This document shows, piece by piece, positions 39,690 to 49,468 of a DNA stretch of 64,000 bases (the stretch's first letter is position 1; each line of letters opens with the position of its first letter). The position numbers were made by a program, and so were the translations under genes. The notes beneath the pieces are model-generated. The model saw nothing but the letters and a program-made list of their open reading frames with translations. It searched no databases and was not told where the DNA came from. Origin of the DNA: Prostheceraeus crozeri (taxonomy: Eukaryota > Platyhelminthes > Polycladida > Euryleptidae). Where the stretch lies: the NCBI GenBank assembly GCA_907163375.1, contig CAJQUW010015432.1, forward strand, positions 19,146 to 83,145, read 5' to 3'.

Positions 39690-41701
39690 CATGAAGAGAC
39701 AGCAAGCTTAGTAAGCACACGTCGCAATTCAGCACTTTGTATAGCAATGATATTCAACTTCCCGAAAAGTGGGAAATCGCATTGAAAAGCATAACTTGTC
39801 CGAATGATATCTATACATTTGATGGAACTGAGGAATCGAGTGTTGGTGAAACAGCGAAGTTTGAGGGAGGCATTTTATCAAGAATTGATGAATACTACGA
39901 TTTAATTCCATATACATTAAATCTGAAATCAACTAGCAAGCATGCTACCATAGCAGAGCTGTTTACAGTTTTCAAAGACACTGAAATTGCAAGGAAGGTA
40001 AGATTGAGCTGCAACAAGGAAGCCAACAAAATCATGTTTCAGGTCTTCGAAGACGACGTTGTCATCGGATTTAGTGGACCGATGAGAAGATACATGTGTA
40101 TCATTGATGAATGACATACAACATTTACAAAGGGAAAATGCACGGGAAGTCCACCGTCTGATAAAATGAAATTAGCCAAAATAGAAAATCAAATATGAGT
40201 ATTTCCACTATTTCGTCTTGATTTTGAAGAATTTGAAATATGCCCGGCAGACGTGGATATGTCATTAATGGAAATGATTAAAAGGCTAAATGGATTCCTT
40301 AGACCGCTGCCTCATTGGGATTGGGTAGTTGTACTACAGTACAGATGAACGAGATAAAAACAAAATTGAGCTTAAGCCAAAACCAGACCCAATGATTTCA
40401 ACCACAGGTAACATTGTAGCACTAAATGAAGGTTAATGATCATTTCCAAGCATAGCCAAAAACCCTAGCATAGCCAAAACTTTTCTGCCATCAATCAGAT
40501 TTCCCAAGCGAGCCAAACTTACGCTATCCAAGCATAGAACTAATTAGAAATAAAGTTTCAGAGCTCTACGACACAAAACGCCGGAGATAGCCTATTCTTC
40601 ATTATCATTGATTAAGTTAATAAACCACTTATTCGTGTATTTAACACATGCTTATGTAGGCCTATTTAATTACACGTAGATAATCACTTCATACTGGTAG
40701 ACAGTATTTACAATAAATTTGATTAAACGATTTCGAAAATGACTTTGAAGTATTGTTATTGTTGCGTTATTTGTTCCGTTATGTTGCGTAAATTGTGGCT
40801 ATGCTTGGATCATTTTTGGCCATGCTTAGGCGTTTAACGCCGTCTATCTCCGGCGTTTTGTGTCGTAGAGCTCTGAAACTTGATTTCTAATTAGTTCTAT
40901 GCTTGGATAGCTTAAGTTTGGCTCGCTTGGGAAATCTGATTGATGGCAGAAAAGTTTTGGCTATGCTTGGAAATGATCATTAACCTAAATGAAGCGGCGC
41001 AATCTATGTTCGACATGAATACGTATTATTTTACTGATGATTCTCTGAATCTTAAAAGGTTTGCATGGAATTCTCCAGGAAGTTATTCGAAATGTAAGTA
41101 TTTCAAGAAGCAGCCTGTCACCGTTCTGGTTTATAGCAGGATGATAATAAACCATGATCCATGCATTCCTAAACAAATGAAATCAATCTTCAAATTTCCA
41201 CGCAAGATATTCCGCAACGCCATGGAGCTGCTTCATTTTCTCCAAAGCCTGAAAGTACAGACGCATGATTTTGAATTTAATTTCGATTCAATTTCGAATA
41301 AATTTTCATTGAACGCTGGCAAGCATGCGTGCATTTCAATGCTCAAAGTAATTTCCGACATAATAGGATTTCAACCTCGTGAATATTACAACGCTGACAC
41401 TTTCACAGCTACATATAGACCTTCTGTGGATCGCTTGATAGATAACATCTATGTATATAATAATCTTACAGAATATGTACATGTTGGAAACGTCAAATCG
41501 ACGCTATTGTGCATCACTCCAAGAGAAGACAAAAGGGACGGTGCGACCAACACTCATACATTTGAAAGTCCACTTTATATGACTGTTTCTAGTAACACTT
41601 TCAACCACATAGACATCTCATTGAGAGATGATGCTGGCAGTATGATACCGTTTGCAGATGGCAAAACAATTATAACGTCGCACTTTCGCAAAATTGATTA
41701 A
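39690..41701 (+). pseudogene. virion-type protein gene of second Polinton (broken, contains a MITE)
   Basis: Same family as 9237-10872. The N-terminal region has DIQLPEKWEIALKSITCP and the C-terminus ends with the diagnostic 'SLRDDAGSMIPFADGKTIITSHFR' type block. The middle has FKFPRKIFRNAMELLHFL and IIGFQPREYYN, matching the first copy's ILGFKRDIFYD region. A 555-bp MITE (40431-40985) lies inside. It is a fossil with several breaks. Confidence 0.7.
40431..40985. mobile_element. MITE with long inverted ends, 555 bp
   Basis: The ends read GGTTAATGATCATTTCCAAG and are inverted copies of each other for about 150 bp. Flanking duplications are TAAATGAA (40423-40430, 40986-40993). Subterminal regions repeat 'GGCTATGCTTGG' at least five times, the kind of repeated motif transposases bind. 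No coding capacity. Confidence 0.85.
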
Positions 41702-41810
41702 GCATTACATCAATATGAAGAAAGGAAAACTTGCGAGTTTCTCATTTGTGAGGTATGGCGCAGCAGCATTACACCTTGCTGACATTTCAACAGAAACTGA
41801 TGCAAGAGAA

Positions 41811-42564
41811 CAGTGATGCGGAGTCCTATCATTTTGATAGTACTCTGACTCCGACTCCGGGTGGGCAGTATATAAATCCTGGTTTTTTTAAAAAAAAAAC
41901 TGGTGACCTTCATCATAGATCATTGCAGTCTTACCTGAACCTATCCTTTGTAATCGTTGCTGTATCAATTATCAATAATTTTCAGTGAAAGCTTATAAAA
42001 TGTCTCAAGTTGGATGCATGCGACTGGGCTCTTCCTATCTTGTTGATGTGTGCTTCACACGGTTTTCTCCAGTCTCTACCAGGCAGGAAAATCCCTCATC
42101 CTTCTTCAAAAAAATATGAGAGCACTCTCAATTTTAATGTGCGCTTTGGTAGAGCCATAATACAAGATTAACGTCTGGGTAACAGGTAATGTTCTCAAAC
42201 AAACTAGTATTTCATTTTTGTCTCTGATGTGACCTTTGGTGCGTAGGTGTGATCGAGGTTAGGAAGGCTTGTCTTCTCTGTACTAAATCACCGAGTGAAA
42301 AGACAATCCTTTTTCACTATCACGGTTCATTCCCTCAACTATTACAAGCCTTGAATGCAGCAGTGTCTCTGTACTTTTGTTTGACGGAGAAAGCTGACAT
42401 CAAGACAATGACATCAAGACTATGCACCGAGGATAAATAATTTGTTTGTATTACACTTTTGGTCTAGTTACAGGCCGGAGTCCGGAGTCCTATCATTTGA
42501 TAGGACTCCGACTCCGACTCCAGCAAAAATGATAGGACTCCGGAACTGCGACTCCGCATCCCTG
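41811..42564 (-). mobile_element. hAT non-autonomous element, copy 2 (754 bp, opposite orientation)
   Basis: Same family as 32173-32906, inverted. The ends are CAG(T/G)GATGCGGAGTC, the flanking 8-bp sequences are CAAGAGAA and CAAGAGAG (7 of 8), and it shares the 'cggagtcctatcatttgatagga' palindromes and internal words. The BED finger remnant is less well kept than in copy 1. Confidence 0.85.
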
Positions 42565-42868
42565 CAAGAGAGAGAACAATTGATTCAAAAATTGTGCTCA
42601 AAATCTGTAGAACTTACTAAGCTTGACTGCTATGATCCACTGGTGGTACGAATTTGTGCTCATTACATTCCAACGGAGTTCGAACATGATATCAAAAGTG
42701 TAGAGAACATCGAAGTAAATAGAGCAAAGTTTTATGAGTTGTTTCTTCACGATGAAGGCAAGTCAATGTACTTTCAGCGATGTGTGTGTGGACTTTTTCA
42801 TGATGATCTGCTAGATTGTCGCTCAATCGCTCGTTATCATATGGCAAATCTGATACTAATGGAGCATA

Positions 42869-45138
42869 CCGGGTGTTTCAGAAGTCTTAGTACAAGCTCG
42901 CTTCAGATATTTTTCTTAACTTAACTATGAGGTAGAAGGTATCCCTAGTTATTCCAGAAATCTGTTAGTACGAATTAGTTGTTGGATATCAATTCGTTTA
43001 GTTTGATTACCATTGAATGCTGATTATAGATGTACATGCATGACTGAGTTATGATGTATGGTGCGTTGACTATTTGAATATTGAATTCAAAATTTGAGTT
43101 TACGTGAATTTACGGTCAAGTTTTCATCAATAAGTCATTCAAAATGTATTCTATCGCGTAACAAGTGATGTGTTGCACTTGGGTTCCTGCATATGGGAAT
43201 GGAGGAGAAAGTCGGAGACAATTTCAAGAACAGCACAGTCGTCAAAGGGCAATTCGACAAATTACCCAGGATATCTTTCTAGTGTCTTTCGTTGCTTGAA
43301 GAGGGATGTGATGAGGCCATAGAAATTAATATTACCATAGAAAGTCCTAGAATGGAAATTGCATGAAAATTATGGCACACGCCGGGGGAACTTAGTTGGG
43401 GCAAAATGCAACTTGTGCGATCTGGCTTCCATGTTTTTTGATTGGCATTTATATTTATCAGGCCAATTCTTGATCTGGATTGTTGGCCGTTGTCCAAAGA
43501 CCATGTACTCAAAAGCAATAGTGAATTTACAAAATGCTGCGCCGACAGGATGACAAAGAAGGAAATCCTTTTAAACATTCTGTACGTTCATCATTTTGAA
43601 ATATCGCTCCGATAATCTATCAATAGTATAATCAGACTCTTACACAACTTGTAATGTCGATTTACAGAACATACATAACTGCAGCTTGAAATCAGAGGCC
43701 AAGAAATCTTAGAGTATTCATTTTACTTTAAAGGGTTCCCCTGTTCACTAAATTTGAATAATTCTCAAAATCTCTACATGCATTCGAATATCAGCTTCCA
43801 AAATATCGCGTGTCATTCAATGATTAGTTGAAAAGTTCCAGCGACATTTCATTTATTTGAGAAATGATTGTCGGTAAAGAAACTTTCAATGTGTTAATTC
43901 TAGGAAAGCGCCAGGTTTCTTAGCCGCTGGAAGAAGAAATTATCCAATAATTAGACTTTCTATCGGTGAATTCTTCAGATGTTCTTACAAACAGCACACC
44001 GACCACTTTCAATTATGACTTTGTGAACCAATTTTTAATTCGCATTCCAATATTGAAAAATTGGAAAATTGTTGTCAGTGACTGCTACAAATAGACGCAC
44101 TATATTAATCCATGGAATAGTAGGCTATTTCACATGAAGTAATGCCGCCATCTCACTTGCAATCCTGTAAATCCTGTAATTAGGTGTCAACAACTCCCAC
44201 AACCAACTTGGAAAATAGTTTCACTGTGATACAATGTTTTAGATCGAATCTGATCTACAAACCATAGATTTTTCCATGTGCCATCATTGCACATAGGCAA
44301 GATATCAAACTTCCATTCTAGTGTACTATTATCCACTTCTATGGATGAGGCCATACAAGGCCAGTTGCAATCAAATTCTATCCGATGGTGATGAAGACGA
44401 ATGACTGCAATTCTGTGAGATCATGATTGATAGATTTCGCGTCGATCGTGCATGGTCCAAAACTTGTTTTTTCTAATGTGTAATTTCTATCTAACAGGAA
44501 CCATTAATAAGCACAATACCCATTATTGGTCAGTTGAGAAATCTCATTGGACATTACAATGCAAATCCCATGCAACCAGATATCTCACTGTTTGGCAGCG
44601 ATCAGATGGAATGGTCTCATTGTTTGGATATCTCGGAACAAACGATGAACGCCGACCGGTACTGTGAAATCTTGAACAACCACATTGTTCTTTACTCCTC
44701 TCAGAATACGAGAATGCATTATCGACAGGATGGAGCTTCTTCTTATTACGCGATAAAGGCGAGACAAATTTTTGACAGTTAATTGAGTGGCCGGTGGCTT
44801 GGGCGTCGGGGCCCGATAGAATGGCCGCAAGGAGTCCAGACATTACCCCCTGTGATTATTGGTATTGGCCGTACCTTAAATCTGTTTTTTTTACCAACAA
44901 CAGGCGCCTTGATTTATTGCAGTCCTTAAGGTCTCTGATTCAAGAAAAATTCAATGAAATCCCACTAAAAAAGCATCGCGATTCAATGAAAAATTTTGAA
45001 AAACGCACTAATTTGTGCCATGGTTTTGAGGAAAACGTATTTAAATGACATTTCAATATATATTTACCTGCAATTATGACTTCTTAGATCTTTGAATATG
45101 CGTAATACATCTCGTACTAAAACGTTTGAAACACCCGG
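42869..45138 (+). mobile_element. mariner-type transposon, 2.27 kb, inactive
   Basis: TA dinucleotides flank ends reading CCGGGTGTTTCA(G/A)A(A/C)GT, matching over about 29 bp with five mismatches. From 44500 to 45047 the transposase C-terminal half is readable: NKHNTHYWSVEKSHW, YRQDGASSYYAIKARQIF (catalytic Asp in QDGA), GRRGPIEWP and SPDITPCDYWYWPYLKS (final catalytic Asp). It has an in-frame stop near 44780 and at least one frame change near 44800. The N-terminal DNA-binding half (42.9-44.4 kb) is not recognisable. Confidence 0.85.
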
Positions 45139-45283
45139 TATACAACATTGTGAAGAAGACGGAGTCAATGACATTGAACAGAGGAAACTAAAAACCTTCA
45201 TTCACAGAAATGACTGACTTTGATTACATCTGCTCTCCTTGTATGCATGTTGATGTCAATGAACAAAGTTTTTAAGCGAATGA

Positions 45284-45532
45284 GTGTTCTCTTCTCATCT
45301 AAAAGTGTTACTCATTTTGGGCGCTAAACGGAAATCTCGTGCGAAGAGACGAACGAAGAAGGCCATCTCAACGAAAAGGGCCCTCAAACCTAAACTAATA
45401 AATGCAATCAACAAGCTGCAAGGGATATCTGGTAGTAGACGCGTGGAAGAAGTGATGCGCGCACCGAAAAAAATTATCCATGATATTTCAAACGCTTTAG
45501 GTGCCTGTAGAAAATTAGAAAATGCAAAGTGA
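45284..45532 (+). CDS. small basic core-like protein, second Polinton
   Basis: This short frame is extremely basic (GAKRKSRAKRRTKKAISTKR), followed by a helical part (PKLINAINKLQGISGSRRVEEVM). It resembles the DNA-binding core proteins of Polintons and lies in the capsid-gene half of the element. The exact start is uncertain because no good ATG opens the frame. It may be a fragment. Identity with the pX-like group is inferred from composition only. Confidence 0.35.
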   Translation: MFSSHLKVLLILGAKRKSRAKRRTKKAISTKRALKPKLINAINKLQGISGSRRVEEVMRAPKKIIHDISNALGACRKLENAK

Positions 45533-45666
45533 AGATTCCAGTAGATTTGATGAGGAAAGTAAAAAAAAAAGAATGCGAAGGCACTCCGAAAGTAAAGTAA
45601 TCCTCGAGTATCGGTCACTACTAAAAAGAAGACTATACAGCAACATGGTGATGGTCTGATTGAAGC

Positions 45667-45730
45667 CACAGAATTAGATTCATCTGCGCGCGCAAACCGA
45701 AGCAGATAAACAAAATATTTAATTCTGTGG
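45667..45730. mobile_element. 64-bp palindromic remnant of the CACAG element
   Basis: Flanked by ATTGAAGC (45659-45666, 45731-45738). Its two halves equal the outermost parts of the 988-bp element at 38462-39449, in opposite orientation. Confidence 0.8.
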
Positions 45731-45738
45731 ATTGAAGC

Positions 45739-46945
45739 AATTGCAAATCTTTTACCAGCAGTTGGTCACGTCATTTAAAATCTATTCACTTTTACTATGC
45801 AACTTTTTTCATTATCCAATCAGCGATTATTATTCATTTAAAACAAAGAATGTCATCTGTGCAAGGATGTATAAGTAGAAGCAATTATGCTTCAAACTAT
45901 CATTTTGACAGCAAAATGTGCTACTATCTGTGAAACATCTCTTTCATTTTCATTCATCAACTTTTGTAAATTGAAATGTCTGTTATCGACATTTTGATCC
46001 TTCGAAACTAGTTTTTGGAATGCCTCATAAAATAAAGGGGCACATGCAACATATTTTTTACTGGAATAGCTATTCCAGTCGCTAACTTAAGAGAATCAGC
46101 CGTGTTTGCTGCAAAGTAAAGTGCATCAGTCTCAAGGAATGACAAAGTCGATGTACAATGACCAAGTAGGCTACAAATGGCAACTCCAGTATAGCTTGTT
46201 GCAATTCTAGTAGCTCCATTTTGAGGACGCACCGTCATCTTGTAGAGAACGATTTGATAATGGAGAGGCATACAAGTCTTATACAAGTCTATCATAAAGG
46301 AAATATTGTACCTGAAACCCACAAGGAATCTTCTGGTTCTTGATACAGAAAGCGAACCATTCGATGGCTCTTTGAATGCGGGCAGTGCATGTTACTGGGA
46401 TTTATATTGGAAGTCAAGGATCAACAGATAAGACTGCATCATTACAAGTGAGGGTTCACCAAATTCAATACGAGCCACAATGTCAGACGAGTCTATTTAC
46501 AAAGCCATCACAAATAGTCAAATCCACTGCTGGAACCGGAGAAGTTTCGTTAAAACCATTAATTAAGAGACGGAGAGTTGGCAACAATGAATCTATTGGC
46601 ATTGTCACAGAGTACAATTTTCAGAAAGTTGACAAGAATTTTATCAACAAATGTGATTCTTCTCAATTCTTGTGGAAATATTATCAGCACATGCAACGAA
46701 ACAAAGCTAACGGAAGCTCCGACTCAACAGGTAGTGACCTACTTGAGTGCACGGAGCAGACTTAAAACTTTATTGGGTGTTAATTGGCCTGTTCATTTGA
46801 GAAGCACGCAGTAATTGTGCTGTCATGTAACTTATGCAACTGAAAACAAAAATCCTTTTTTACTTGACATGCTGTTTTTAAATGATTGATCGGGGTTTTA
46901 TGCATAATAGATAAATGAATTATAATAATATGTTTCAGATCAGAA
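45739..46945. other. second Polinton, unresolved stretch
   Basis: A TATA-like word (TGTATAAGTAG, about 45868) after an ATCCAATCAG box suggests a promoter. The plus-strand stretch 46376-46765 has a basic patch (KPLIKRRRVGNN) and the minus-strand frame 46008-46322 is open, but neither was recognised. Whether either is coding is undecided. Confidence 0.3.
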
Positions 46946-47197
46946 ATGGATTTTCGTCTGTTCAATGACAGAACAATGATAGTTGCTGGTCCAAGCCAGT
47001 CAGGAAAGACATCTTTTCTGTTAGAGCTAATTGATCTTAAACATGAAATTTTTAGAAAGCCGATACCCGAAAGAGTGGTGTGGGCGTATGGTCAATTCCA
47101 ATCACATCTTCACAATTCTTTGAAAATTAGAGGAATTGAAGAGCATGCTGGAACGCTTTTGCATGTTGTTGCATGCTGTATTCAATTCCGGTGTTGA
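46946..47197 (+). pseudogene. packaging ATPase N-terminal part, second Polinton (fossil)
   Basis: MDFRLFNDRTMIVAGPSQSG opens the frame, and the Walker A loop GPSQSGKTSF is intact to the eye, followed by LLELIDLKHEIF and RVVWAYGQFQ, the expected first strands of the A32/FtsK-like Polinton ATPase. It lies directly upstream of the protease, as in other elements. A splice-acceptor-like TTTCAG precedes the ATG. It is a fossil. Confidence 0.7.
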
Positions 47198-47236
47198 GAT
47201 CACAGCTCTACGAGACGTTATTCCTGAATATCTACA

Positions 47237-47642
47237 ATGAGTTCTCTAAGTGACGAGGACATAGCGACGGCAGTCGACAAATTTGCTCTTCCCTCTACAA
47301 ACCATGCCTTCCAGGGAGCATTTCCAATACATACTCGTAAACTGCCAAAATCTATTCGACAGTATCCCTGTTTTATTGTTGTAAATTTATGCACAATCCT
47401 ACAATTTGCCGGGAGAGCACTGGCTGGCGGTGTACATTTCCAAAGAGAAACGTGGTGAAATATTCGACTCTTTGGCATTACCAGTGAGCAACTGCTTCAG
47501 ACGATGGATGAACTTTCACGCCTTGAGAGGATGGATACGCAGTCAAAAAAGTTCTTCAACATTGGAGGTCAAATTCGTGTGGTACTTTTGTGATACTTTA
47601 TGTACTTCATCGTCTAAATGGGAAGGAAATCCCTTTCACTGA
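47237..47642 (+). pseudogene. adenain-like protease, second Polinton (broken)
   Basis: It starts MSSLSDEDIATAVDKFALPS and contains AFQGAFPIHTRKLPK, the PGEHWLAVYI block with the catalytic His, and RGEIFDSLALPVSN with the acidic residue. These line up with the intact protease at 11980-12441 (KHWKVLFIDK, GEIFDSLALPN). It is a fossil with several breaks. Confidence 0.75.
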
Positions 47643-47714
47643 TTGTACTACAATGAATGATGTGCTAATCCCTTTACCATACTTTGCATGAAAAATAAAA
47701 CAATTTTTGCTACA

Positions 47715-48246
47715 TTAATTTATTTTTGCGAAATATATATGAAGACAATCATATAATGCACAATGAAATGAGTGGCAATGTCTAGCGAAATCACCAGCTG
47801 TCCAAAATTGTCGCCTATTTTCCCATCCGACATAAGCTCCATGAGCAAGACCACAGGATTTTCCTAGAATTTCTCTTTTGTTTCGCTTGTACTCCAAGGC
47901 CATTTTGTAGGAATCCTCATGCTGGCGTTCAGTCCGTGGGTAGATCCAAAAATGTGATCCGCGGCAATTCCGCTGTTTCCCGTGAGGAGTTGTTTGCATA
48001 TACTATCGCATTTTCAAATCCATCGACCCACCTATAGGAATACCCTTTCAATGCATCGGGATCCTTGTAGGCAATCTCTTCAATATAGTTTAGATCAATA
48101 CCATGTATGTGGTGTCGATTCCATAAATCGACTTCATATGGGTAATATACAAAAGCATGAAAAACATCGAGAATTCTTCCAGTTTTGTCACTAGAGATGG
48201 CAGCCAACTCCTGCATTGGTGAACCTTCAATGTCGATAAAAATCAT
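47715..48246 (-). pseudogene. DEDD-type 3'-5' exonuclease-like gene
   Basis: Starts at ATG 48246: MIFIDIEGSPMQELAAIS, where DIE is the ExoI (D-x-E) motif. DLWNRHHIHGIDLNYIEEI is a helix region seen in related animal-transposon exonucleases. A downstream stretch ends FHCALYDCLHIYF, resembling the ExoIII H/D motif. It is separate from the exonuclease domain of polB. The ATG lies inside the last codons of the upstream TBP-like gene, so the two overlap by 20 bases. It is a fossil. Confidence 0.5.
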
Positions 48247-48565
48247 GCTTCTTGAGTAATTCGTTGAAGATATATGGAGCACACGCCTTCGACTTCACTC
48301 CAAGAATGTTTGCATGTCCATTGGGAAAGACCACCACTGTTATAGGCGACCAATGGCCAAAAATAGCAGCGGGAAAGATTTTCAGTTCATAGGAGAAAAG
48401 GCTGTTTACGGGAATTCCATGGAAATTGAATTTTTGGTTGTAGCGATAAGTAAACGTCATAGTATTGATTTTTGGAAAGGAAAGCATGAATTCAGAATGC
48501 CCGTGAAGCTTTCGGAAGTTGTCAATAATGTCCTCACGAATTAACAAAATCTGAATTTCATCCAC
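48227..48565 (-). CDS. TBP-like protein, 112 aa
   Basis: One repeat of a TATA-binding-protein fold is suggested by pattern. An early strand (INTMTFTYRYNQKFNF) is followed by a stirrup-like YELKIFPAAIF where TBP has YEPE.FP.LI, then TVVVFPNGHANILGVKSKA where TBP has L.IF.SGK...TGAK, and a final helix PYIFNELLKK. TBP has two such repeats; here only one is seen. Viral TBP-like proteins redirect transcription to viral promoters (family knowledge). This element type uses TATA promoters, so the role is plausible but inferred. Confidence 0.5.
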   Translation of the reverse strand: MDEIQILLIREDIIDNFRKLHGHSEFMLSFPKINTMTFTYRYNQKFNFHGIPVNSLFSYELKIFPAAIFGHWSPITVVVFPNGHANILGVKSKACAPYIFNELLKKHDFYRH

Positions 48566-49133
48566 GCAACCAACTACTTGAACTTAACTATTTGGAAAAA
48601 CAAAAACAGTAATATCCATTATTGACTCCCATTTTACTATATGAGGTCTAGCTCCATAGTATGTTGCACCTTTCAAGTTTGACAAATCCGTTTCAGATCA
48701 ATCTGAATGTTTGTCTCCATGGTGTACGGTGCATTAACCAGTTTTATTGACTAATGCATTTTTTCATAAATCGTTGAATGATTTTCTTGACACATGAACA
48801 ATAAGCAGGCCACACTTTCTGATGAATTACGAGATTATGAATTATTTCTCCCTCCATCCATTTAAGTACGATTTCGTCGCCCATTATCAATCAAAAGTTA
48901 GTACTGATTGGTTGATTTGACTTTTTTGGGCTAAATGTTTGAAGATCAATTATATCCTGTATAAATAGCAAGTTACAAGGTTGCAATTTGTCTTACTTTT
49001 ATTCTTTCTGTCATGGAAAGGAAAAAGTCATCGTTATATGCAAAATAATAATTTCCATTCAAGTTCCAGTACATCTGATATGTGCAAGAGTGACTTTATA
49101 AAATTTACAAGGCGCATAAAGAAAATTACGTGT
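48566..49133. other. spacer between exonuclease/TBP pair and polB
   Basis: No gene is seen. A TATA-like word (TGTATAAATAG, about 48958, plus strand) follows an ATTGG box (48917). Confidence 0.35.
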
Positions 49134-49468
49134 CTACAAATCACCAGAAGAAGGGGCTAGTCTTTTTTTCTTTGAAGGTGGAGGTACGATTTCACTAAAT
49201 CCATATGGCACTGAAAAGTTTTGTCTACCCAGTACCTCTTGTCCTCCCACGATGACAGAGAGCGTTTCGTGAATGTGTGAGTTCGAATGATATGATTTTT
49301 TGAAATTATGTTGGCCATTGTTTCCTTGGTTTCTTTCCACGAGTCGTAAACTTTGCGGTAGTCTGCATGAGGCATCTTTCGAACTAAGTGTCTTTTGATT
49401 CCCTTTGCACAGCGAATAGCATTTCCATTGTCATCGTTGTCTGAAGATTCTTCAAATTCCATGCTGTA

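Larger units (their letters stand above)
41715..45214 (+). pseudogene. unidentified gene of second Polinton, interrupted by hAT and mariner
   Basis: A coding stretch opens at ATG 41715 (MKKGKLASFSFVRYGAAALH). Further coding-looking sequence lies at 42565-42868 (TKLDCYDPLVVRICAHY, then EFEHDIKSVENIEVNRAKFY) and after 45140. No domain was recognised. Its place directly after the virion-type gene suggests a structural or packaging role (inference only). It contains two later transposons and is a fossil. Confidence 0.4.

Noticed and set aside
42249-42440. Short plus-strand frame inside the hAT copy 2
   Set aside because: Lies on the strand opposite the transposase remnant and has no domain; chance frame.
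46008-46322. 104-aa minus-strand frame as a capsid piece of the second Polinton
   Set aside because: Opposite strand to the capsid-side genes and no recognisable jelly-roll landmarks.
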